Position numbers and translations under genes: made by a program
Notes under the pieces: generated by a model
The model's input: the letters and a program-made list of their open reading frames with translations, nothing else
Told to the model about the DNA's origin: nothing
The model's database searches: none
Assembly: GCF_003854275.1 (NCBI RefSeq)
Contig: NZ_QTQP01000030.1
Span: 32,215-96,214, forward strand
DNA length: 64,000 bases
Reading direction: 5' to 3'
Source of the DNA: Burkholderia sp. Bp8963
GTDB lineage: Bacteria > Pseudomonadota > Gammaproteobacteria > Burkholderiales > Burkholderiaceae
Shown: positions 25,512 through 34,535 of the stretch, in pieces
How positions within the stretch are numbered: the stretch's first letter is position 1
Layout: every line of letters starts with the position of its first letter

Positions 25512-27103
25512 TGACGATCCCCCTTCTTGCCGAACACGAGTGCTTCGGGATGGCGTTCCAGGTAGTCCGTGAGCGCGTTCAGCGACTGCAACGTGCGGGT
25601 CAATTCCTGCATCGCCCCATGAACGTCCGCTTGCATCGGCGAATCCTGTCCAAGAGTCGCTTGTGCCGCGTCGAACGTTTTCTGGGCGGATGCCAGTGTG
25701 GATCGCGCTTGCGGAACGACTTCCGTGTTGAGCTGACCGAAGAGGCGGTTCGCGCTTTCGAGTGTGCCGTTCAGATTCGCCCCGATCTTGTCGAACGGAA
25801 CCTGATTGAGCTTCTTGGCGATTTCGGCAATCTGAACTTGCAGTTCATCGAGCGTGTTCGGCACGGTGGGCAGCTCGATCGGCGTGTTGCGCAGATCGAC
25901 CGTCGCGTGCGGTGCATGCGGGAACATGTCGAGTGCCACATAAAGCTGGCCTGTGAGCAGGTTGCCGGTTCGCAATTGGCCGCGCAGCCCCTGCATGACG
26001 AGGTGTTGCAGCATGTCGTGGCCGCCCTGGCTATTCGGCGCGGGCAGCGACGTGTTCGAACGGCGGCTGAGCCGGTCGGGATAGAGCGCCATGGTCACTT
26101 CCATGCTGAAATTCTCGGCCTTCTCGTCGTACTCGAGACCGATCTTCGTCACTTGACCAAGCGTGATGCCGCGCAGATCCACCGGTGCGCCGACCGACAG
26201 TCCGCGCAGCGACTGGTTGAAATGCATGGCGACATAGAGCGGTGCGCCGTCCGGCTCCCGCATGGCGTCGGTTTGGTCCGACGCGAGCCTGAACGCCGCG
26301 CCGTCGGCGGCTTGCGGGCCGGCATCTTGTCCCGGCGGTGCTTCGAAGGCCAGCCCGCCCATGATGACGGTGGCAAGCGATTGCGTGTTGAGCTTGAGCC
26401 CGCCGGAGTCGAGACGCAGATCCACGCCGCTCGCGTGCCACCAGCGCGTGTCGGTCCCGACGTACTTGTCGTACGGCGCATTGACGAACACGTTGACGAT
26501 CACGCCCGATCCCTTGGGGTCGAGCGAAAAACCGACGACCTGGCCGACTTGAATCCTGCGGTAGAAGATGGGGGCACCGATATCAAGCGAGCCGAGCGAA
26601 TCTCCTCGCAGCGTGTATTGATGCCCCTGCTGGTCGGCGGTCACGATCGGAGGATTCTCGAGACCGGTGAAGTCTGTTTTGCGCACGGTCGAGCGGCCGA
26701 TATCGGCGCCGATGTACGCGCCGGACAGCAACGTGCCAAGGCCGGATATGCCGCTCGCGCCGACGCGCGGACGCACCACCCAGAATCGCGACCCCTCGGT
26801 GGCGAACTTTCCGGCTTCCTTATCGAGCTGGATCTTGACGCGGACATGCTGAAGATCGTCCGACAGCGCGATAGTGCGCACGGTGCCGATCTCGACATCC
26901 TTGTATTTGACCTTCGTTTTGCCCGCCTCCAACCCTTCGGCGTTATTGAAGGTCACGGTGACGGTCGGCCCTTCATCGGTGATGGATTTCGCGAGAAGCG
27001 CGATACCGATCAGCGCCGAGATCAAGGGAATCAGCCATACCAGAGAAGGAAGCCAGCGGCTGCGAGGCTTGATCTCCGGATGCGGTAAGTCAGAAATTTG
27101 CAT
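25508..27103 (-). CDS. pqiB: PqiB-like MCE-domain lipid transport protein
   Basis: 531 residues. One N-terminal membrane helix (LPSLVWLIPLISALIGIALLA) is followed by three MlaD/MCE domains beginning near TVTVTFNNAEGLEAGKTKVKYKDVEIG, near YTLRGDSLGSLDIGAPIFYRRIQVG, and near MHFNQSLRGLSVGAPVDLRG. The C-terminal region is helical (the needle). In E. coli PqiB hexamers form a tunnel across the periplasm. It lies between pqiA and pqiC in the usual order, but here the trio is appended to an RND efflux operon. Confidence 0.93.
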   Translation of the reverse strand: MQISDLPHPEIKPRSRWLPSLVWLIPLISALIGIALLAKSITDEGPTVTVTFNNAEGLEAGKTKVKYKDVEIGTVRTIALSDDLQHVRVKIQLDKEAGKFATEGSRFWVVRPRVGASGISGLGTLLSGAYIGADIGRSTVRKTDFTGLENPPIVTADQQGHQYTLRGDSLGSLDIGAPIFYRRIQVGQVVGFSLDPKGSGVIVNVFVNAPYDKYVGTDTRWWHASGVDLRLDSGGLKLNTQSLATVIMGGLAFEAPPGQDAGPQAADGAAFRLASDQTDAMREPDGAPLYVAMHFNQSLRGLSVGAPVDLRGITLGQVTKIGLEYDEKAENFSMEVTMALYPDRLSRRSNTSLPAPNSQGGHDMLQHLVMQGLRGQLRTGNLLTGQLYVALDMFPHAPHATVDLRNTPIELPTVPNTLDELQVQIAEIAKKLNQVPFDKIGANLNGTLESANRLFGQLNTEVVPQARSTLASAQKTFDAAQATLGQDSPMQADVHGAMQELTRTLQSLNALTDYLERHPEALVFGKKGDRQ

Positions 27104-27154
27104 CGCTGAAAGGAATCGAATGAAGGGTTGTCGAAGCCGGACGGTACGCGGCGA

Positions 27155-28495
27155 TTACGATCGTGCGGAAGAGCGTGCCGGCCGGCGCCGGACGTTGTCC
27201 CAGATCAGGCGCGGATCGAACTCGTTCGAGGCGAGCATGGTCAGCACCACGACCGAGCCGAAGGCCAAAGCCCCCGGTCCCGCGGTGATCTGCGCCAGCG
27301 ATCCGAAATGCACGAGTGCCACAGTGAGCGACACGACGAATATGTCGAGCATCGACCAGCGCCCGACGCGCTCCACCATGCGGTAGAGCTTGGCGCGCTC
27401 GAGCGGCTGCCAGTCGGAACCGCGATAGGCGGCGACGGTTTGCAGCGTGAGAATGGCGAGCTTGAGCATCGGCACCAGGACGCTGGCGACGAACACGATG
27501 ACCGCGAGCGGCCAATCGCCCGACCGCCAGAAGTAAGAGATGCCGCCAAGAATCGTGTCGTCCTCGGCGCGTCCAAGCGAAGAGGTATGCATGATCGGCA
27601 AAAGATTGGCCGGGATATAAAGCAAAGCAGCGGCAAGCAGCAGCCCGAAAGTCCGCGTGATGCTTTCGGGGCGGCGCGCGTGCAGCGGTGAGCGGCATCG
27701 AACACAGTGCGAATCGGCTACGTGCGCGCTGCGCGAGTGAACGAGCCCGCAGCAGTGGCAGGCGATGAACCCGGCGTGCCTCGCGGTGACCGAAGCCGTT
27801 GCCGACTTGGCGGCCGGCGCAGCACCGCCATGCATATCACGCTGCTTGTTGTGCCGCCGCGTCAGCCCGGCGGGAGCGCCACCATGCATTACTTCGTCGC
27901 GAATTTCCCATAGCATGCTGGGGTCGAAAGCGGCGATCACGCAAAACATCAGCGTCAACGCGCCGAACGCGAACAGCGACGTTCCCGGGATGACTCGCGC
28001 GAGACTCACCATCTTCACGATCGTAATGAGCACCCCGAGCATGAAGACTTCCGTCATGCCCCACGGACGCACGAATTGAACGAGGCGCAGTACAGCGTCG
28101 AAAGCGCGTGGCACACGGCCCGCACGCAGAGGCAGCAAGAGATAGAGCAGGGCGACGAGTTCGAACGACGGGAACAGCATCGTCGTGCAAAAGACCATGG
28201 CTGCAACAATATGCATATGGCCTTTCCATAGCGCCTGCACGGCTTCAAACAGCGTGGCGTGCGACGTCAGGCCATTGGTTTCCAGCGCGAGTACCGGGAA
28301 CGCCTGCGCGATCAAGAACGTGATCAGTGCGGCGACCGTGACCGCGCAGACCTTCTCGAGCGTCAAACCGGCGTGACGCACCCCTTTGATGCTTGCGCCG
28401 CAAGACGAGCAGTGCGCAACCAGACCGCGCAGACGCGGCGGCTTGCGAAAGAGAGCGTCGCACTCGTGACAGGCAATCAGATCTCGATGTTCCAT
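27155..28495 (-). CDS. pqiA: PqiA-like inner-membrane protein
   Basis: About 446 residues from MEHRDLIACHECD (ATG 28495; an in-frame ATG at 28522 adds nine residues, and neither has a strong ribosome-binding site). Two repeats each begin with a zinc-ribbon-like pair, CHECD...CSSC and CHCC...CVRC, followed by four hydrophobic helices. This is the PqiA/YebS layout. It would be the inner-membrane partner of the PqiB tunnel in lipid or amphiphile transport. It lies about 105 bp after the outer-membrane efflux gene and 51 bp before pqiB. Confidence 0.92.
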   Translation of the reverse strand: MEHRDLIACHECDALFRKPPRLRGLVAHCSSCGASIKGVRHAGLTLEKVCAVTVAALITFLIAQAFPVLALETNGLTSHATLFEAVQALWKGHMHIVAAMVFCTTMLFPSFELVALLYLLLPLRAGRVPRAFDAVLRLVQFVRPWGMTEVFMLGVLITIVKMVSLARVIPGTSLFAFGALTLMFCVIAAFDPSMLWEIRDEVMHGGAPAGLTRRHNKQRDMHGGAAPAAKSATASVTARHAGFIACHCCGLVHSRSAHVADSHCVRCRSPLHARRPESITRTFGLLLAAALLYIPANLLPIMHTSSLGRAEDDTILGGISYFWRSGDWPLAVIVFVASVLVPMLKLAILTLQTVAAYRGSDWQPLERAKLYRMVERVGRWSMLDIFVVSLTVALVHFGSLAQITAGPGALAFGSVVVLTMLASNEFDPRLIWDNVRRRPARSSARS

Positions 28496-28600
28496 ATGGA
28501 AGAAAATAGAACGGACGAACATGGACGACCGATCGTGGCGGGGCGGCCTGCTTCTCGCGTGCCGGCCCGCCCGAACGCAAATGAACCGAACGAGCGCGAA

Positions 28601-30064
28601 TCAGTCGCGCGACGCCAACTTCCCTGGCTCGGGCGGCAATTCGCCCATCGCCTGGAAGAGCGCGGCGGTATCGCCGAGCCGTTGGCTCTGTGCGCGAACC
28701 GCGTCGAGCTGTGCAGTCAGGAACTGCTGTTCGCTCGCTTGCGCCGCCGATACCGGCAAGGACCCGAGTCGATAACGCGACGTCGTTTCGTCGAACAGTT
28801 CATGTGCCGAGCGCACCTCGCTTTCGGTCGATGCGAGCGTCTGCGCATCGTTATCGAGCGCGGCGAGCGAATCGGCGACGTTCTCGAAGGCGGACAAGAC
28901 GGTCGATTTGTAGTGCAGAACCGCTGCCTCATACGACTCCTTCGTTGCACGCCGATGCGCCAGCAACGCGCCGCCATGGAAGATCGGTTGCGCCGCACTT
29001 GCACCGATTGCCCATATGCCGCCGGCGCCGGTGAGCAGGGCCGGCCAACTGAAGCCGGCGCGGCCCATCGAGGCCGTCAGCGACAGGCTCGGGAAAAGCT
29101 GCGCCGTCGCTTGGCCGACATCGGCCGCGGCCGCTTGCACAGCGGCTTCGGCAGCTTGAATATCCGGACGCGAGCGAAGCAGCTGCGCCGGTACGGCGAC
29201 CGGTACGCGCTCGGGCAGCGCAAGGCTATCCAGATCGGGGACGACAGGCGCCGCATCCGGCGTTCGACCCAACAGCACGGCCAGCGCGTGGACGGCGCTC
29301 GCGCGCTGCTGGCGCAGCGGCGGGAGGGTAGCGGCGAGCGCGGCGGCCTGCCGGGCCGACGCCAGTGCCTGCGCATGCGAGATCGAGCCGAGCGCTTGAC
29401 GCAGCGCATCGTCGCGCGCCGTATCGCCGGCGAGCGTCACGAGACGTTCGGTGAGCGCGATCTGACGATCGAGCGCCGCGGCATTGATGGCGGCGCCGAC
29501 GATATTCGCGGCGAGCGCGCGGCGCGCCGCCGCCAGTTCATACGCCTGCACGTCGACGCGAGCCGCGCTGGCCTTGTTCCCGTAGCGAACGGCGCCGAAC
29601 AGATCGAAGTTGTACTGCGCCTGCAACTGACCGACGAAGACGTTGTAGCGTTCGGTGCTTGGACCGATGCCGGGGACGACGGGCGAGCGCGTACGCTCGA
29701 CCTGCGCATTCGCGTCGATCGACGGCAACGTCGAAGCGCCGATCTGGGCCCGCAGTTCCTGCTGCGCGGCATTCAGCGAGCGCTGCGTGGCGGCGAGCGT
29801 CGGGTTGTTGCGCAGCCCTTCTTCGACAAGCGCATCGAGCGCGTCGGAGCGGTACAGCTTCCACCATTGCGGGACTGGCGCTGCACCGACATCGAAATGT
29901 TGCGCTGTACCGCCCGCCGCGACCGTCTCCTGAGGTTGCGGCTGCGCCCCATAATGCGCGGGCGACGGCATCGCGGGCGGCGTACCGCTCGGGCCCAACG
30001 AACAGGCGCTCGCGGCAAGTGCCGCGAACACGGCGATAACGGATGTCTTAATGGCAAGTTGCAT
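28601..30064 (-). CDS. NodT/OprM-type outer-membrane efflux lipoprotein
   Basis: 487 residues from ATG 30064. Lipoprotein signal ALAASAC with acylated Cys near residue 21. Two OEP repeats with long helical hairpins, including WWKLYRSDALDALVEEGLRNNPTLAATQRSLNAA, LRSRPDIQAAEAAVQAAAADVG and LFPSLSLTASMG. It forms the outer-membrane channel of the tripartite pump. It starts 2 nt after the RND stop, so the three pump genes are fully coupled. Confidence 0.92.
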   Translation of the reverse strand: MQLAIKTSVIAVFAALAASACSLGPSGTPPAMPSPAHYGAQPQPQETVAAGGTAQHFDVGAAPVPQWWKLYRSDALDALVEEGLRNNPTLAATQRSLNAAQQELRAQIGASTLPSIDANAQVERTRSPVVPGIGPSTERYNVFVGQLQAQYNFDLFGAVRYGNKASAARVDVQAYELAAARRALAANIVGAAINAAALDRQIALTERLVTLAGDTARDDALRQALGSISHAQALASARQAAALAATLPPLRQQRASAVHALAVLLGRTPDAAPVVPDLDSLALPERVPVAVPAQLLRSRPDIQAAEAAVQAAAADVGQATAQLFPSLSLTASMGRAGFSWPALLTGAGGIWAIGASAAQPIFHGGALLAHRRATKESYEAAVLHYKSTVLSAFENVADSLAALDNDAQTLASTESEVRSAHELFDETTSRYRLGSLPVSAAQASEQQFLTAQLDAVRAQSQRLGDTAALFQAMGELPPEPGKLASRD

Positions 30065-30066
30065 GA

Positions 30067-33000
30067 TCAGATCTCCGCGTGTTCGACGACGCTCTGTTGC
30101 GGTGCGCGCTCGTCGCGGCGAACACGGAAGGAAGTTGCATAAAGGGCCGGCAGGAAGAACAGCGTGAGCACCGTGGCGATCGTGATGCCGCCCATGAGCG
30201 AGGTAGCCATCGGGCCGAAGAAGCCGGAACGAAGGAGCGGAATCAAGGCCAGCACCGCGGCGGCGGCCGTGAGCATGATCGGACGGAAGCGCCTGACGGT
30301 CGCGCCGACGATTGCATCGAAACGGGGTTGGCCGGACGCGATGTCCTGCTCGATCTGATCGACGAGGATCACCGAATTGCGCATGATGATGCCGAACATC
30401 GCGATCACGCCGAGCATCGCGACGAACCCGAACGGTTCGCCGAGCAGCAACAGCGCGGCGACGACACCGATCAAGCCGAGCGGTGCGGTCAGCACCACGA
30501 TCAGCATGCGCGCGAAGCTCTGCAGCTGGATCATGAGCAGGGTCAGCACTGCGATGATGAGGATCGGCATTTCGGCATTGATCGACGTCTGGCCCTTCAT
30601 GCTTTCCTCGACCGAGCCGCCCACCACGATGCGATAGCCGATCGGCAGTTGCGCGCGAAGCTGGCTCAGTTGCTGGTCGACGTCGTGCGTGACGTCGATA
30701 CCTTGCGCGTCGCCGCGAACGTCGGCTTGCACCTTGATGGTCGGCTGCCGATCGCGTTCCCAAATCACGCCGTACTCGAGCGCCGTGCGCACATGGCCGA
30801 GCGTGCTGAGCGGCACGGGGCCGCCGGGTGTCGGGATGGCCAGGCTCGTGAGTTGCGACGGATCGACGCGCTCGCTCTTGGGTGCGCGCAGATCGACGTC
30901 GATCAGCTTGTCGCGCTCGCGGTACTGCGTCACCGTGTAGCCGGAAAGCGTCATGGCGAGGAAGTTCGACACATCCTGCGAGGTCACGCCGAGTTGACGA
31001 GCCCGGTTCTGGTCGATCTGGAACGACAGGGAGCGCTCTTCCGGCTCATCCCAGTCGAACTGCACATTGCGCGTGCGCGCGTCGGCACGTACCTTGTCCG
31101 CCACCTTTTGTGCGATCTCATGCACTGTCGCGATGTCGTCGCCGCTTACGCGGAATTGAATCGGATAACCGACGGGCGGCCCGTTCTCGAGTCGCGCCAC
31201 ACGTGTTCGTACGCCGGGGAATTGCTTCTCGAGCGACGCGTCGAGCCATTTCATGAGCTTTTCCCGTTCCTTGACGTCCTTTGCCGTGATGACGAATTGC
31301 GCGAAGTTCGGCTGCTGCAATTGCTGGTCGAGCGGCAGATAGAAGCGGGGCGCGCCGGTGCCGACGAAGTCGACGACGCGATCAATTTCGGGGCGGCCGT
31401 GCAGGGCCTGCTCGAGGCGTTGCGCTTCACGCAGCGTCGCGGCGAATGAAGCTCCCTCGGGCAGACGCATATCGACGAGCAACTCGGGGCGCTCGGAGTT
31501 CGGGAAGAACTGCTTCGGCACGCGAGTGAAGGCCGCCATGGCAACGGCGAATGCGATCGCCGTTGCGCCCAGCACCAGCCAACGGTGCTCGATGCACCAG
31601 GCCACCCAGCCGCCCATGCGGCGATAGAAACCCGTGTTGTAGATATCGTCGTCGTGGCCGTGGCCACCGTGCTCGCCCGCCTTGCGTTCGGGGAGCAGGT
31701 GATAACCGAGCAGCGGAACGAGCACCACGGCGGCGAACCACGAAACGATGAGCGCGATCGCCGACACTTCGAAGATCGAGCGCGTGTATTCGCCGGTGCT
31801 CGACTTGGCGAGCGCGATCGGCAGGAAGCCCGATACGGTGACGAGCGTACCCGTCAACATCGGAAAGGCCGTGCTCGTATAGGCGAATGCCGCCGACCGC
31901 GTGCGGCTCCAGCCTTGCTCGAGTTTCACGGCCATCATCTCGACGGCGATGATGGCGTCGTCCACGAGCAACCCCAGCGCGAGCACGAGGGTGCCGAGCG
32001 AGACCTTGTTCAGGCCGATGCCGAACAGATACATGCACAGCGACGTCACGGCGAGCACGATCGGGATCGAGATCACGACGACCATGCCCGTGCGCAGGCC
32101 CAGCGAGACGAGGCTGACCACCAGCACGATCGCGACGGCCTCGGCCACGGCCTCGACGAAATCGTCGACCGAATGCTTGACGGTGTCGGGCATGCTCGAG
32201 ATCTGGACGAGCTTGAGCCCCGCGGGCAGGCGTGCTTGCAGTTCGGCGCGCTCGCCATCGAGCGCCTTGCCGAGCCGGATTACGTCGCCGCCTGTCTGCA
32301 TCGTGACGCCGATCCCGAGCACGGCATGGCCGTTCGTGCGCATCTGCGTGACGGGCGGATCGTCATAGCCGCGGTGGATCTTTGCGATGTCGCCGAGGCG
32401 GAACGTACGGTGATTCACCGAAATCAGCGTGTCTTCGAGCGCATGCACGTCTTTGAACGCTCCGCTCGTGCGCACGAATACGCGATCGTCGGCCGTGGTG
32501 AACGTGCCGACCGGCGCCACGGCGTTCTGCGCATCGATGGCGTGAGCGAGTTCCGCCGGCGTGATCGCGAGCTTCGTCAACTGCGTGTTCGAAATTTCGA
32601 TGAAGATGTGCTGGCCAGGGTCGCCAAAGTAATCGACCTTCGCGACGCCAGGCACGCGCAGGAGCACCGTGCGCAATTGGTCCGCATAGTCGTGCAGTTG
32701 GGCGGCCGAAAAGCCGTCGCCTTCAAGCGCATAGATGTTCGTATAGACGTCGCCGAACTCGTCGTTGAAGAACGGGCCGACGATGCCCTGCGGCAGCGTT
32801 GCCCGGATGTCGCCGACCTTCTTGCGCACCTGATACCAGGTTTCAGGCACTTCCTTGACGGGTGCCGAGTCCTTCATCGCAAAGAAGATCATCGACTCGC
32901 CGGGGCGCGAATAGCTCTTGATGTTGTCGACGTAGGGCGCGGCTTGAAGCTGGCGCGCGATGCGATCCGTGACCTGCTCCTGCACTTCACGTGCACTCGC

Positions 33001-33240
33001 GCCGGGCCAATACGTTTGAATGACCATCGTTCTGAACGTGAACGGCGGATCTTCGGATTGCGAAAGATGGGTGTAGCCGATGACGCCGAACAGCGTCATC
33101 AGACCGATCAGGTAAATGACGAGCTGCTGATGGCGCAGCGCCCATTCGGAAAGATTGAAGCCGCCTTTGCCTTTGCTTTCGGCCTGCGGAGCGGCGGCGA
33201 GCGTCGTGTCGCCCGCCTTTTCATGATCGACGATGCTCAT
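30067..33240 (-). CDS. RND-family efflux permease (HAE1/AcrB-like)
   Basis: 1057 residues, the standard length for a homotrimeric inner-membrane proton antiporter. Twelve membrane segments and two large periplasmic loops. The proton-relay Asp pair of helix 4 is present in LGLLVDDAIIAVEMMAVKLEQG. The N-terminus LSEWALRHQQLVIYLIGLM and IQTYWPGASAREVQEQVTDRI fit the TriC/MuxB-like branch better than AcrB itself. It probably expels hydrophobic toxicants; specificity is unknown. Start overlaps the adaptor stop as ATGA. Confidence 0.94.
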   Translation of the reverse strand: MSIVDHEKAGDTTLAAAPQAESKGKGGFNLSEWALRHQQLVIYLIGLMTLFGVIGYTHLSQSEDPPFTFRTMVIQTYWPGASAREVQEQVTDRIARQLQAAPYVDNIKSYSRPGESMIFFAMKDSAPVKEVPETWYQVRKKVGDIRATLPQGIVGPFFNDEFGDVYTNIYALEGDGFSAAQLHDYADQLRTVLLRVPGVAKVDYFGDPGQHIFIEISNTQLTKLAITPAELAHAIDAQNAVAPVGTFTTADDRVFVRTSGAFKDVHALEDTLISVNHRTFRLGDIAKIHRGYDDPPVTQMRTNGHAVLGIGVTMQTGGDVIRLGKALDGERAELQARLPAGLKLVQISSMPDTVKHSVDDFVEAVAEAVAIVLVVSLVSLGLRTGMVVVISIPIVLAVTSLCMYLFGIGLNKVSLGTLVLALGLLVDDAIIAVEMMAVKLEQGWSRTRSAAFAYTSTAFPMLTGTLVTVSGFLPIALAKSSTGEYTRSIFEVSAIALIVSWFAAVVLVPLLGYHLLPERKAGEHGGHGHDDDIYNTGFYRRMGGWVAWCIEHRWLVLGATAIAFAVAMAAFTRVPKQFFPNSERPELLVDMRLPEGASFAATLREAQRLEQALHGRPEIDRVVDFVGTGAPRFYLPLDQQLQQPNFAQFVITAKDVKEREKLMKWLDASLEKQFPGVRTRVARLENGPPVGYPIQFRVSGDDIATVHEIAQKVADKVRADARTRNVQFDWDEPEERSLSFQIDQNRARQLGVTSQDVSNFLAMTLSGYTVTQYRERDKLIDVDLRAPKSERVDPSQLTSLAIPTPGGPVPLSTLGHVRTALEYGVIWERDRQPTIKVQADVRGDAQGIDVTHDVDQQLSQLRAQLPIGYRIVVGGSVEESMKGQTSINAEMPILIIAVLTLLMIQLQSFARMLIVVLTAPLGLIGVVAALLLLGEPFGFVAMLGVIAMFGIIMRNSVILVDQIEQDIASGQPRFDAIVGATVRRFRPIMLTAAAAVLALIPLLRSGFFGPMATSLMGGITIATVLTLFFLPALYATSFRVRRDERAPQQSVVEHAEI

Positions 33241-34397
33241 GATGCGAAGTCCTCGGGATGCAACGGGGCGACGACTTGCACATGCTCGCCGGCGCTCACG
33301 GTATGGACGCCCTGCACGACGACGCGTTCACCGTCGTGCAGGCCGGTGGCGACTTCAACCATTCGCTCGCCGTAGTTCGTGACGGTGACGGGACGCAGCA
33401 CGAGCTTGTCGGTGCCCGGTTGAACGACCCAGACGGCGGGCTTGTCGCCATCGTGAAAGAGCGCCGTGGCTGGCAGCGCGAAGGGGGAAGCGCCGTTGTT
33501 CGCGTGGGAGATATCGAACTGCACCTGAGCCGTCATGCCGAGCCGAATCTCGGGAGTCGGCGCAATGAGTGTCAGCTTCACGCGCCAGGTGCGGCTTTGC
33601 TGATCGGCGCTCGGCGCGACCTCGCGCACGCGTGCTTCGAATGTCTTGCCGGGCAAAGCCGACAACGTGACCTTCGCAGTCTGGCCGACGCTGAGCGAAT
33701 TCAGTGCGCTCTCGGGGGCGTCGCAGGCGATATCGACATCGCCGCTCCAGTCGAGGTGATAGACGGCCTGTCCTTGCTCGACGTTCTGGCCGGTATCGGC
33801 ATCCTCGGACTTGATCACGCCGTCGTGGTCCGCGACCAAAGTGGTATAGCGCAGGTGGTCCTCGGCCAGCGCCATCTGGGCCAACGCCGAATCGCGCTGC
33901 GCGAGCGCCGTTGCATAGGCGTTCTGCGTTTGCTCCAGCTGCGCCGGGGCAATCAGATTGGCCTGCGCCTGCGCTTGATCCCGAGCGAGCTGCTGCTTCT
34001 GATAGGCGAGCTGGTGCGTTGCCGCATCGAGTTGAGCGCGTGCGTTCGCTGCATTGTTGCGCAGGTCGGTAGGGTCGAGCAGGGCGAGCACTTGCCCGGC
34101 CTTTACCGTATCGCCCAGATGTACGCGACGCTCGGCGATTTTGCCGCCGACGCGGAACGAAAGCGCCGTCGAGTAGCGCGCCTCGACTTGAGCTGGCAAG
34201 GAGGTGGCGTCCGGCATACCGTCGGCATGCACGGCAAGCGCGACGACGGGCTTCACTTCGGGGGCGGCGGGTTCGCGCGTGTGGCAAGCCGCTAGCAGGA
34301 CCGCGCCGCAAACGGCGAGGCAAAGGCCCGCCCGACGGGGCAGCGCAGTGGAAGACGGGCGCGAGGACGACCGCGCTTCAAGACCGGGGAATTTCAC
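33237..34397 (-). CDS. RND efflux periplasmic adaptor lipoprotein (HlyD/AcrA family)
   Basis: 386 residues. Lipoprotein signal (LCLAVCGAVLLAAC). The barrel-sandwich half-motifs are RVGGKIAERRVHLGDTVKAGQVLALLDPTD and LVADHDGVIKSEDADTGQNVEQGQ, separated by a coiled-coil hairpin of about 80 residues. It bridges the permease and the outer-membrane channel. It is the first gene of the six-gene minus-strand operon and is divergent from the TetR at 34536. A strong promoter TTGACA-17-TCTAAT lies upstream. Confidence 0.94.
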   Translation of the reverse strand: MKFPGLEARSSSRPSSTALPRRAGLCLAVCGAVLLAACHTREPAAPEVKPVVALAVHADGMPDATSLPAQVEARYSTALSFRVGGKIAERRVHLGDTVKAGQVLALLDPTDLRNNAANARAQLDAATHQLAYQKQQLARDQAQAQANLIAPAQLEQTQNAYATALAQRDSALAQMALAEDHLRYTTLVADHDGVIKSEDADTGQNVEQGQAVYHLDWSGDVDIACDAPESALNSLSVGQTAKVTLSALPGKTFEARVREVAPSADQQSRTWRVKLTLIAPTPEIRLGMTAQVQFDISHANNGASPFALPATALFHDGDKPAVWVVQPGTDKLVLRPVTVTNYGERMVEVATGLHDGERVVVQGVHTVSAGEHVQVVAPLHPEDFAS

Positions 34398-34483
34398 GAT
34401 GTTTCCAAAGCAAGGGTTAGCAAGAGGAAAGGGGATCGCTCATTTGTCAGGGTTTTCACTGACGAGCATCGATCGCTGGTGAC

Positions 34484-34512
34484 ATTAGAGTCGAAGATGA
34501 TAAACTTGTCAA
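34484..34512 (-). promoter_or_regulatory. Sigma-70 promoter of the RND-Pqi operon
   Basis: On the minus strand: a perfect -35 TTGACA (34512-34507), exactly 17 bp, then TCTAAT (34489-34484, 5 of 6). It is about 90 bp ahead of the adaptor ATG at 34397. The -35 is overlapped by the motif shared with the other TetR gene (34509-34523). Confidence 0.7.
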
Positions 34513-34523
34513 TTATGACTTGT
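34509..34523 (+). promoter_or_regulatory. Shared motif TCAATnnTGACTnGT, copy 2, over the efflux -35
   Basis: TCAATTATGACTTGT, matching the site at 23867-23881 at 12 of 15 positions. It contains the dyad GTCA-ATTA-TGAC (34508-34519) and lies within a 14-bp-spaced direct repeat ACTTGT (34504-34509, 34518-34523). A repressor here would mask the -35 of the RND-Pqi promoter. Confidence 0.55.
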
Positions 34524-34535
34524 GGATCTGAAGCG

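Noticed and set aside
28259..33375. Very long plus-strand open frames (about 627, 456 and 596 codons) opposite the RND and outer-membrane genes
   Set aside because: Each mirrors a well-defined RND, adaptor or channel gene on the minus strand. No domains or ribosome-binding sites support them.
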